Source: Candidatus Eiseniibacteriota bacterium (GTDB taxonomy: Bacteria > Arandabacterota > Arandabacteria > JAGLYR01). Taken from it: a stretch of DNA of 13,779 nucleotides. This document shows, one piece after another, positions 8,801 to 13,779 of this stretch. The DNA lies in contig JAGLYR010000131.1 of the NCBI GenBank assembly GCA_023132135.1, positions 1 to 13,779 of the forward strand. Reading direction: 5' to 3'. The position numbers and the translations under genes were made by a program. The notes below the pieces were generated by a model. It saw nothing but the letters and a program-made list of their open reading frames with translations. It was not told the origin of the DNA and ran no database searches. Position 1 is the first letter of the stretch; every line of letters begins with the position of its first letter.

Positions 8801-8921
8801 AAGGGAGTTCGTCTGGGACGGCACCGACAGCAAGGGCGCGGCTGTAGCGAGCGGAGTCTACTTCTGCCGGTTCACATGGAACGACCGGAGCGAGACCAGG
8901 CGGATGGTGCTGCTGAAATAA
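5865..8921 (+). CDS. Secreted CapA-like metallophosphoesterase with PKD, jelly-roll and C-terminal sorting modules
   Basis: 1018 residues. A signal peptide ends near residue 29 (PSPAGA). Residues about 38-200 look like a beta-sandwich binding module. Residues 215-295 are a PKD domain (DFLWDFGD at 244-251). Residues about 303-640 are a CapA/PgsA-type calcineurin-fold domain with the expected metal and phosphate motifs: GDVM (309-312), NLE (350-352), NNH (391-393), LHSG with His494, HHPH (555-558) and HSLGNF (573-578). An extra Pro/Gly-rich stretch (501-535) lies between the His494 and HHPH motifs. Residues about 715-865 form a jelly-roll module; 925-1018 are a FlgD-Ig/Por-type domain. CapA proteins act in poly-gamma-glutamate capsule assembly in Gram-positives; an exported, modular version is more likely a surface enzyme of unknown substrate. 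The ATG at 5865 is preferred because GGAG sits 7 bases upstream; the ATG at 5859 is only 1 base from it. Confidence 0.9.
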   Translation: MGSPTQARRTFVILVLGVLWTLPPSPAGADFAPGGKGVVIEDFESGGVTLGGYPDQNQQPDDWEVTGANVYEGAYALRIYGNCWKTQEINPCTIDAETVWQVAVHVEDRGEMSAFGVSDGANELFYVVAGTELPAPAKWWTVYQGSYPLYEWHAYHLPIGEDWYATYGYYPVISNLIYVNDDDAAQAVVTLFDAILDITGDLPVAPVVTAGYSIIEIQKIKSDLYRADIQFYGDVVDPDSDSHDFLWDFGDSSFSIEQNPRHEFLVHADYTYAVGFHAVDPDGMVGVDTCHVSVESGPGELPITVNFVGDVMTARTYENPGGIIETYGVEYIFTPTLPILGQAADVSVANLECTYTDQGTPHPTKFYTFRSRPENIAGAAYAGIDIVTLANNHILDYGLEGMLQTESVLDAAGILHSGCGMNNTCALLPTFWTERGLRIAFLGQCNFTEREWNHQPFPDAGANKPGFAYLIPKNLEKAITATRSQADVVILQLHSGIEYEPEPPPGKPGDGRPAVEAAELGTANPVSRFKNEPTLSERELRRLALDLGADIVINHHPHVLQGFESHGGKLIAHSLGNFIMDLSYVETLPTMVLTLEIDAGGISGYYIVPAWIDDYITQPATGRLGREILDRMADYSRPMGALVAVDPTAMTARVYPDPAAAAPEQNRYGISASMRVEDGYAISEPVELVGPGTLSRIISVTGDGLGAYEICWGCEILWHGDFEAEGATLWDTNTSDEWLDDTEAYSGQRSLALRRDEYDTQDVGTDLEKHLPSDPGKRHSFTGYMKGNNAAGANILGRFYSSRYGGTVLGDTEIGPELHGTSDWYGQWQNMDTPANGYYFEVRCTLSPPTSGEGRAWFDNLRFIEWETWQSGAPGLQIDHPNNYRFVQIRTPDTGVTTIDVTYEETSYSTLTATVPDRPREEARGCLRQNYPNPFNPTTTIVLDAPAGDGMVRASLTLYDVRGRKVVTLFAGALPCGSQREFVWDGTDSKGAAVASGVYFCRFTWNDRSETRRMVLLK

Positions 8922-8928
8922 GGGCCAA

Positions 8929-9540
8929 ATGCAAACCAGGTTCTTCCGATGCCCTTTTCCAGAAGCCCGGGGGATGGGAATCGAAGCTCTTAACAAAGAG
9001 ATCCGAACCTGCATCAGGTGCAGACTGGCCGAGACCCGCGGGAAGGCTCTCTGCGGGGAGGGCAATCTGCAGGCGAGGCTCATTCTCATCGCCCAGGCAC
9101 CGGGAGAAAACGAGGACCGCGAGGGGAGGATGTTCATCGGCCCTTCGGGAAAAGTGCTGGACGAGCTGCTGAGACGGGTGGGTGTGGATCGCGGCGAAGT
9201 CTACATGACGAATCTCGTGAAGTGCTTTCTTCCCAGGTACAGGAAACCCAAGAGGGACGAGATTGAGAGTTGCAGCCGGTACCTGGATCGGGAGATCGAA
9301 CTGATCGGCCCCAAGGCTCTTGCCCCGCTGGGCTATCACGCCACGCGGTACATCCTGGAGAAACACGGCCTTCCCATTCCGCCGAAAGCGGATTTCCGAA
9401 GTGTTTATGGCAAGGTGTTCGAGGGCGACGAAAGGCAAATCCTTCCTCTCCAGCATCCCGCCGCTGCCCTCTATGATCCGTCGATCATGAACGTGATGGT
9501 CGAGAACTACGCCAGAATAAAGGTATGGATTCGGCAATAG
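8929..9540 (+). CDS. Family-4 (Fe-S) uracil-DNA glycosylase
   Basis: 203 residues, cytoplasmic. The enzyme class excises uracil from DNA as the first step of base excision repair. The four cluster cysteines are C28, C31, C99 and C115 (C-x2-C, x67, C, x15, C), matching the family-4 spacing. The water-activating/uracil motif reads AQAPGENED (55-63) where GEAPG or GEGPG is usual, so Gln56 replaces the usual Glu. GRMFIGPSGKVLD (67-79), MTNLVKC (93-99) and HPAAALYDP (176-184) are the other hallmark segments. The start is uncertain: the ATG at 8929 has AGGG 4 bases upstream, while the ATG at 8974 (giving 188 residues) fits the usual family N terminus better but has only a G-run directly in front. 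It starts 7 bases after the CapA-like gene and so is probably co-transcribed with it. Confidence 0.93.
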   Translation: MQTRFFRCPFPEARGMGIEALNKEIRTCIRCRLAETRGKALCGEGNLQARLILIAQAPGENEDREGRMFIGPSGKVLDELLRRVGVDRGEVYMTNLVKCFLPRYRKPKRDEIESCSRYLDREIELIGPKALAPLGYHATRYILEKHGLPIPPKADFRSVYGKVFEGDERQILPLQHPAAALYDPSIMNVMVENYARIKVWIRQ

Positions 9541-9560
9541 TCGGAGCCAAGAGACTGATA

Positions 9561-9597
9561 CCCGCACCGGCTTCCGGCCGCTGGTGGGAAATGCGGG
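9561..9597 (+). other. Inverted repeat after the glycosylase gene
   Basis: Outer arms CCCGCA (9561-9566) and TGCGGG (9592-9597) pair perfectly, and an inner CACCGGC / GCTGGTG pairing is possible with one G-T. There is no T-run behind it, so it may end or protect the upstream message rather than act as a standard intrinsic terminator. Confidence 0.3.
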
Positions 9598-9622
9598 CTA
9601 GGTTCATCAAGGGCGACAAGGC

Positions 9623-9651
9623 TTGACTCAGCGGCCGGGCTATGATAATAT
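9623..9651 (+). promoter_or_regulatory. Promoter of the 295-residue secreted protein gene
   Basis: TTGACT (9623-9628) is 17 bases from TAATAT (9646-9651). An alternative -10, GATAAT, at 9644-9649 would leave 15 bases. The -10 context TATGATAATATTGTAG matches the context at 2073-2088 at most positions, including the shared TTGTAG. The expected start is near 9658, leaving a leader of about 74 bases. Confidence 0.55.
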
Positions 9652-9671
9652 TGTAGGAGTGGACTGGGATT

Positions 9672-9711
9672 TCGTGTGACACGAGTGTTGCGCGCCCATA
9701 CATGGGCGCGC
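9672..9711 (+). promoter_or_regulatory. Two dyads in the leader of the secreted protein gene
   Basis: The first dyad is TCGTGT-G-ACACGA (9672-9684). The second is GCGCGCCCAT-AC-ATGGGCGCGC (9690-9711), perfect over 10-bp arms; with a 2-base bulge it can extend to GTTG / CAAC (9687-9716). Both lie downstream of the predicted transcript start and the second ends 10 bases before the GGAGG ribosome site. They could be an operator plus an mRNA hairpin that affects stability or translation. Confidence 0.5.
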
Positions 9712-9721
9712 TCAACAAAAG

Positions 9722-9726
9722 GGAGG
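9722..9726 (+). promoter_or_regulatory. Ribosome binding site for the secreted 295-residue protein
   Basis: GGAGG with 5 bases to the ATG at 9732. It selects that start over the in-frame ATG at 9702, which lies inside the leader dyad. Confidence 0.8.
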
Positions 9727-9731
9727 TATCT

Positions 9732-10619
9732 ATGTATCGTCTTGCTACTGTTGCAGTTATCGCTCTCGGTCTGTTAGTCGGCTCGGTGCCTGCCGCCGCT
9801 ATCACCTACACGACCACGATCAATGGCACCGCGACGCTCGGCTACGATGCCGATCCTAACGGCATCTACCCGGATCCCGCTGGCTACGGTGAGTTCGGCC
9901 TCCTTGAGGGAGACTACGTTGTGACGACGGAGGGATTCCCCCCACCGGAAGCCGGCTACTTTAACTGGTACGTCGATCCTACCCTCTACGCATACGGAAC
10001 ACTGCTCGGGCCAGTTAGGGATGTCAACGCTAACGGGAAAAACACCAGGGGGTATGCGGTCGAGCTCGTAGTCAACGATCTGGGTATTGTCCTGATGATC
10101 GACGGCGGGATTGTCGGCGGGGCAAGCTGGGAGGATCTGGGATACGTCTACGTTGCCGGCAAGGGCATCTACATGACCACGATGATCACGCCCGATAGCT
10201 TCTTCCCGCCCGATCCAGACCGGCTCTGCGGCCTGTACGAGGGCGACTATGAGCCCGACGGGCAGTACGATTTTGTCCTCGAGATCACGGGAAGCGGAGG
10301 CGCCCACCACTTCATAATGAACCTTTACCGGTCGGCGACCTGGATGGGGATGCAGGGAACCGGTGTCCCCTCACGCTTCGCGGACTGGCTGGCAATCGTG
10401 CTGCCAGGCATTCCCGAGGACCTGCTGGATCAGCTGAGGATCGTGGACCTGACTCCCCTCATCGGTCTCGAGGCCATCATCGGCGATCTCGGCGGGCCGA
10501 TCCCGGGGAACGACCTGGAGATGCAGGGAACGTTCGGGTTCACAATCCTGGCGGAGTGCACGGGCGCAAGCGCCGTGGACGCCACGACCTGGACGCGGGT
10601 AAAGGCACTCTATCACTAG
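9732..10619 (+). CDS. Secreted protein of unknown function with TWxRVKxLY tail
   Basis: 295 residues. Residues 1-23 are a signal peptide (MYRLATVAVIALGLLVGSVP, then AAA). The mature part is acidic, rich in Gly, Tyr and Asp, and reads as mostly beta strands: ITYTTTINGTATLGYD, a DPNGIYPDP turn, and YAVELVVNDLGIVLMIDGG. I do not recognise a family, and no catalytic motif stands out; there are only two cysteines, at about 176 and 277. It ends TTWTRVKALYH. I recall similar short TWGxIKxLYR-type ends on secreted proteins of FCB-related metagenome genomes, which would suggest a terminal sorting signal different from the RRMVLLK end of its neighbours, but that is memory and not verified. It has its own promoter, a structured leader and an intrinsic terminator, so it is a single-gene unit. 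Confidence 0.85.
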   Translation: MYRLATVAVIALGLLVGSVPAAAITYTTTINGTATLGYDADPNGIYPDPAGYGEFGLLEGDYVVTTEGFPPPEAGYFNWYVDPTLYAYGTLLGPVRDVNANGKNTRGYAVELVVNDLGIVLMIDGGIVGGASWEDLGYVYVAGKGIYMTTMITPDSFFPPDPDRLCGLYEGDYEPDGQYDFVLEITGSGGAHHFIMNLYRSATWMGMQGTGVPSRFADWLAIVLPGIPEDLLDQLRIVDLTPLIGLEAIIGDLGGPIPGNDLEMQGTFGFTILAECTGASAVDATTWTRVKALYH

Positions 10620-10648
10620 TCTGCACTGTGTGCAAACTATCCCAGATT

Positions 10649-10687
10649 CGGGGCGGGGTACGGACCCGCCCCGATTGCTTTTCCCTT
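10649..10687 (+). terminator. Intrinsic terminator of the secreted 295-residue protein gene
   Basis: A perfect 9-bp stem, CGGGGCGGG (10649-10657) with CCCGCCCCG (10665-10673), encloses a 7-base loop and is followed by a T-rich stretch (ATTGCTTTTCCCTT). It lies 29 bases after the stop codon. Confidence 0.85.
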
Positions 10688-10706
10688 TCGTGTTCCCGGA
10701 TAGAGG

Positions 10707-10796
10707 CTTGCCGGCGAGTGAAAGCAGTGGGGGGTTGAAGCCCCCGGAGGGGGCGGCTCAATGTTAGCCCCGGGTGGAGCGAAGCGGAACCCGGGG
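10707..10796 (+). repeat. Palindromic repeat, copy B (single plus-oriented unit)
   Basis: It begins with the linker CTTGCCGGCGAG and a TGAAAGCAG stretch, as in copy C. The two-hairpin unit follows at 10738-10796: GCCCCC-GGA-GGGGGC, CTCAATGTTAGC, then CCCCGGGT / ACCCGGGG arms around an AGCGAAGCGGA loop. Unlike copies A and C there is no inverted partner within the following 100 bases. It sits in the 320-base convergent gap between two genes. Confidence 0.85.
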
Positions 10797-10885
10797 AACA
10801 GGGAAGCGAGACCACCCCCGAGATCGCCCCTCCCCAAAGATGCCTCCGGCGGCAGGGTCATAAGACCATTCCACAGATCAGGCGT

Positions 10886-10917
10886 TTTCGGGGACGCAGC
10901 CATCTGCGTCCCCGAAA
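10886..10917. terminator. Perfect 14-bp hairpin between convergent genes
   Basis: TTTCGGGGACGCAG (10886-10899) pairs fully with CTGCGTCCCCGAAA (10904-10917) around a 4-base CCAT loop. It lies 23 bases beyond the stop codon of the minus-strand propeller gene and 213 bases after the first terminator. Neither strand has a long T-run directly after it, though the stem itself begins and ends with T/A runs. It may be a two-way transcript end or a second repeat family. Confidence 0.5.
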
Positions 10918-10939
10918 CTCCCTTTCCCCTCCGTCCAGT

Positions 10940-13321
10940 CTACCTGACTCTCACGATTTTCCCGCTATAGACGCGCGCTCCAGCCTCCGCGCGGTAGAAG
11001 TACATCCCCGGCGCGGGCTCGCAACCGCCTGCAAGCTTCCCGCTCCACCGGACAGTCCACGTTCCGCCGGACGTTGCGCGTCCCTCGGACGTCCACACCC
11101 GCCGTCCCAGCAGATTGTAGACACTGAGTGTAACGGGAACCTCGCCGTCCAGGCCATCGAAGCTGAAGGCCACTCCCTCACGCCACGGGTTGGGCCAGGC
11201 ATCACACCGGATTCCTGCAACCCTCGGCTCGGGCGCGGTGGCCGTGACCTCCAGCAGCATGCATTCGTACAGACCGCCCTCCGTGCAGGCGAAAATGGCG
11301 AGCGTGTAGATGTAGGGATCGTAGCGCATCCGGTGGATCGTCCGGCTCGGCAGCCCGGTGTTGAGAGTACCGGTGATTGTGCCGTCCTCGCGCGCGCGGT
11401 AGATCCCGTCCATCATGGTGCCAATGAACAGGAAAACTCCATGACCATCTGCCGTGTAGTCCTGGAGAAGATCCGTCGGAAGGAATATCGTGCTGAGCCG
11501 CATCCAGCTCGCACCGAGATCGTCCGACCGGTACAGGCCGTCCGAGAATGTCCCCATCCCCTCGACAAGGTAAACGAAGGGCGTGTTCGACGGACCTGCC
11601 TGCGGCCACATGGATTCGATGTCCCTCACCGGGAGCTCCGGCACATCCACCGCCAATCCCCAGTGCATCCCGGCGTCGGTCGTCCGATACAGCCCGCGGT
11701 CCGTTCCTACCATCAGGATATTGGTGTCTGACGGATGGAACCATATGCAGCGCACCGTGTCCGGAAGGATCCACGAGCCCAGCTCAAACCAGTCCGTCAT
11801 GTTGTCCGACGCAAACAACCCGTCATGGTTGCCACAGAAAAAGAGATCCGGGACCAAGGGGTGTTCCTCGATAAAGAAGGGCCTCGCGCACCACCAGCTG
11901 GCAACCCATTCCTGGGACTCGTCGCGCCAGTGGTAGATGCCGTCGGACTCGCACTGCCCGGAACCTTCCGAGTACGCGCAGTAGAGATCGCCGAGGTCAT
12001 TCTCGTACCAGGTCACGGTACCCTCGATACGCGCCGTGGCGACCACGTCCACGTCGCCGTCGTTGTCGAGGTCGCCCGTAGTGATACCCATCGAGCCGCC
12101 GGCCGCATCATCGATCACATGCTTCTGCCAGCTGAGGCCGGACTCCCCGCGCGCCTTGTACCAGGCAACCACCCCGGCCGCCCTCCCGGCCGCAACGATG
12201 TCGGTCCGGCCGTCGCCGTCAAGATCTCCGGCGGAGATCGGGCAGGCTTCTTCCAGGTTACTGTCTATCACGACGCGCGTCCACATGCCTCCCACCTCGT
12301 CGGGCGGCAGGTAGACGACGACCCAACCGGCTTCCTTGGCCGTGACGGCAACCTCAGCCATCCCGTCGCCCACAAGGTCCCCGCACCACACGTTGACGGG
12401 CCCATCGATGTCGTCATCGATGAAGTGCTTTGTCCATGACATCGGATCTCCCGGAGCTCCTTGCTCGTACCACACGACATGGTCCGCGTCGCGACCGGCG
12501 GCAACGATGTCCAGGTCGCCATCCCCATCCACATCGTACGCGAAGACCCCCTTGACTCCCTCGAGGCTGTCGTCAACGCAGTACCCGGCCCACAAACCGC
12601 CGGGAATGGGAGGCGCCTCGTACCACATCACGGTGTTGACGTCCATTCCCCCGGCAACGATGTCCGGGCGGTCGTCGTCGTTGATGTCTGCAATGAAGAC
12701 ACCCCGCGGGCCGCCCAGGAAACCAACGTGATGCCTGATCCAGGAGATCGGCTGGCTGAAGGGCACATTCTCGTACCACACGATTTCGCTCTCGTCGCGG
12801 ATCGCAACGGCAAGGTCCCGGTGGCCGTCTCCGTTCAGATCGCCTATCGCTACCTCCCGGGCGCCTGCCACGGGCGATTCAACTTCCCACCGGTTCCAGA
12901 ACGGACTCACAGTCTCAGGCAGCGGATTCTCATACCAGACAACACAGTGGCCGGGATCCATGGCCGTCACTACAATGTCGGCATAGCCACTGTGATCCAG
13001 ATCGCCGACGGCCACACCGGTGGCTCCCCCCAGGAGCAACTGATTGACGGGATGCTTCACCCATCCCGATCCCTCGAGGTTCAGGATGGAGTAGGCCCCA
13101 AGGCCGGGGTATTCCAACCCCATGCCTTGCCACCCGGCGGGGCCGTAGCCGCGGAAGACCCCCACCTCGGTTCCGGCGTATCCGGTTTCACCATCGAACC
13201 GGATCTCGTACGTGGGGTGGTCCGTTGTATCAATCGGGACATGATACCATTCGTAGGCAACAGAAGTGGAGACGGGCAGGAGCAGCAGCGCCAGGCCAGT
13301 GACAAGAGGCAGGATTCTCAT
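10940..13321 (-). CDS. Secreted FG-GAP beta-propeller / BNR-repeat protein with C-terminal sorting module
   Basis: 793 residues. Residues 1-22 are a signal peptide (MRILPLVTGLALLLLPVSTS, then VA). Seven FG-GAP/VCBS repeats with a period of 51-54 residues start at about 106, 160, 211, 262, 314, 365 and 416; each has a GDxxxDGxxDIVV-type calcium-loop motif, and all but one are followed by a WYE-like strand. Blade 5 (GDLVGDGMAEVAV) lacks several of the acidic ligands. This count fits one closed seven-bladed propeller. Residues about 480-690 carry BNR/Ycf48-like motifs (GLYRTTDAGMHW 543-554, GLYRSDDLGASW 595-606), suggesting a second propeller. Residues about 705-793 are a FlgD-Ig-like domain (AWPNPW, YNLLGRRVW, GMYFYRA) ending KIVRVR. 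It is probably a surface or released binding protein; the ligand is unknown. The start at 13321 is set by GGAGGT 6 bases upstream; upstream in-frame starts at 13339 and 13405 would bury the signal peptide. Confidence 0.9.
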   Translation of the reverse strand: MRILPLVTGLALLLLPVSTSVAYEWYHVPIDTTDHPTYEIRFDGETGYAGTEVGVFRGYGPAGWQGMGLEYPGLGAYSILNLEGSGWVKHPVNQLLLGGATGVAVGDLDHSGYADIVVTAMDPGHCVVWYENPLPETVSPFWNRWEVESPVAGAREVAIGDLNGDGHRDLAVAIRDESEIVWYENVPFSQPISWIRHHVGFLGGPRGVFIADINDDDRPDIVAGGMDVNTVMWYEAPPIPGGLWAGYCVDDSLEGVKGVFAYDVDGDGDLDIVAAGRDADHVVWYEQGAPGDPMSWTKHFIDDDIDGPVNVWCGDLVGDGMAEVAVTAKEAGWVVVYLPPDEVGGMWTRVVIDSNLEEACPISAGDLDGDGRTDIVAAGRAAGVVAWYKARGESGLSWQKHVIDDAAGGSMGITTGDLDNDGDVDVVATARIEGTVTWYENDLGDLYCAYSEGSGQCESDGIYHWRDESQEWVASWWCARPFFIEEHPLVPDLFFCGNHDGLFASDNMTDWFELGSWILPDTVRCIWFHPSDTNILMVGTDRGLYRTTDAGMHWGLAVDVPELPVRDIESMWPQAGPSNTPFVYLVEGMGTFSDGLYRSDDLGASWMRLSTIFLPTDLLQDYTADGHGVFLFIGTMMDGIYRAREDGTITGTLNTGLPSRTIHRMRYDPYIYTLAIFACTEGGLYECMLLEVTATAPEPRVAGIRCDAWPNPWREGVAFSFDGLDGEVPVTLSVYNLLGRRVWTSEGRATSGGTWTVRWSGKLAGGCEPAPGMYFYRAEAGARVYSGKIVRVR

Positions 13322-13327
13322 GAGAAC

Positions 13328-13333
13328 ACCTCC
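13328..13333 (-). promoter_or_regulatory. Ribosome binding site of the propeller gene
   Basis: GGAGGT on the minus strand with a 6-base spacer to the ATG at 13321. This decides the start against an in-frame extension of 28 residues from 13405, whose own AGGAG abuts the start codon directly. Confidence 0.8.
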
Positions 13334-13482
13334 GTTCATCTTGGGGCGGTTGTTGTACGGGTTTCGATCCATTACATCATGCAGCAATGGAGTCCCTTGC
13401 ATCACCTCCTCTCAGATAGCACAGCTCTACGCGGGAGCGAAACGCACTCTCCCCCTTATTCAGATTTCGCAGCGGGCGGCAA

Positions 13483-13491
13483 AATCTAACA
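13483..13491 (-). promoter_or_regulatory. Weak candidate extended -10 of the propeller gene
   Basis: On the minus strand, TGT followed by TAGATT (13488-13483) lies in a TATGTTAGATTTTG context. That resembles the TATGnTAnAnTTG context of the two plus-strand promoters. No convincing -35 is visible 16-18 bases upstream. The predicted leader would be about 155 bases. Confidence 0.3.
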
Positions 13492-13507
13492 TACTTTCTC
13501 GTCTATT

Positions 13508-13720
13508 TGCGGGAACCCGCGGAAGAAGAAGGGGAAGGGGAGATCATAATGGTATGAGGTCGTCTTCTTGTCCCACGGTTCCGCTCCGCTCCACCGTGGG
13601 CTAAGTTGAGTCGCCCCCCATCCGGGGGGCTTGCGGGCAAGTGAAAGCAGTGTGGGTTAAAGCCCCCGGAGGGGGCGGCTCAATGCTAGCCCCGCGTGGA
13701 ACGAAGTGGAACCCGGGGGG
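13508..13720. repeat. Palindromic repeat cluster, copy C (truncated unit, spacer, minus unit, linker, plus unit)
   Basis: 13508-13521 (GCGGGAACCCGCGG) looks like the last bases of a plus-oriented unit. The purine-rich spacer and a minus-oriented unit follow; 13542-13632 equals 67-157 with one mismatch (A at 13549 against G at 74). The linker CTTGCGGGCAAG plus GTGAAAGCAG parallels copy B. A plus-oriented unit lies at 13660-13718, with some loop and arm changes (CCCCGCGT / ACCCGGGG). Copies A and C therefore show overlapping registers of one longer repeating pattern. The cluster begins about 187 bases upstream of the propeller gene. Confidence 0.85.
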
Positions 13721-13765
13721 AAGAGCGACAACGCCCATTCCACTCTCGCACTCTCGCCCGTCGTC

Positions 13766-13779
13766 CCCGCGAACGCGGG
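13766..13779. repeat. Inverted repeat at the window edge
   Basis: CCCGCG-AA-CGCGGG, preceded by TCGTC, runs to the last base. The form resembles the widespread dispersed CCCGCG…CGCGGG palindromes of many bacterial genomes, but it is cut off here. Positions 13721-13765 show nothing recognisable. Confidence 0.35.

Noticed and set aside
10761-10970. 69-codon plus-strand frame beginning in repeat copy B
   Set aside because: The start and first third are repeat sequence (MLAPGGAKRNPG), it crosses the 14-bp hairpin, and it runs into the end of the convergent gene.
13322-13405. 28-residue N-terminal extension of the propeller protein
   Set aside because: It would place charged residues ahead of a good signal peptide, and its AGGAG touches the start codon, whereas GGAGGT is well spaced from the ATG at 13321.
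12461-13489. 342-codon plus-strand open frame opposite the propeller gene
   Set aside because: Its residues are the complement of the repeated FG-GAP codons, giving a false repetitive protein; there is no ribosome site, and the minus-strand frame is clearly the real one.
13508-13720. CRISPR array or insertion sequence at the right edge
   Set aside because: The repeats are not evenly spaced with unique spacers, and there is no cas or transposase gene; the arrangement is inverted hairpin units.

Overview
The window looks like chromosomal DNA from a GC-rich bacterium of the FCB/Eisenbacteria/Latescibacteria type. This is inferred from three things: secreted multidomain proteins ending in FlgD-Ig/Por-type C-terminal modules (…NPFNP…Y(D/N)…GR…SGVYF…RRMVLLK), a C25 (gingipain-type) peptidase, and GC-rich palindromic repeats between genes. 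No rRNA, tRNA, transposase or CRISPR array was seen, so the lineage call is tentative.

Layout. Positions 1-166 hold a palindromic repeat cluster (copy A) whose edge supplies the stop codon of the first gene. Gene 1 (156-1898, minus) is a cytoplasmic protein of unrecognised family with a GNAT-like acyltransferase segment. It is transcribed divergently from a three-gene plus-strand cluster: a secreted C25 peptidase (2154-5846), a secreted CapA-like metallophosphoesterase with PKD and jelly-roll modules (5865-8921), and a family-4 Fe-S uracil-DNA glycosylase (8929-9540). Gaps of 18 and 7 bases and a single good promoter at 2055-2083 suggest one transcript. A separate promoter and a structured leader precede a secreted 295-residue protein of unknown function (9732-10619), which ends at a strong intrinsic terminator. 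A convergent intergenic region (10620-10939) holds repeat copy B and a perfect 14-bp hairpin. The last gene (10940-13321, minus) encodes a secreted seven-bladed FG-GAP propeller followed by BNR-like repeats and a sorting module. Upstream of it, 13508-13720 carries repeat copy C, which shares a 91-bp segment (one mismatch) with copy A. The window ends inside a further inverted repeat.

Functionally, four of six genes encode exported proteins, and three of these carry the FlgD-Ig/Por-type C-terminal domain; the fourth ends in a different short tail. The C25 peptidase and CapA-like protein share near-identical terminal sequences and probably use the same outer-membrane sorting route. The glycosylase is a DNA-repair enzyme that appears to ride on the same transcript without obvious functional connection. 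The most distinctive structural feature is the repeat family, built of two-hairpin units arranged as inverted pairs.
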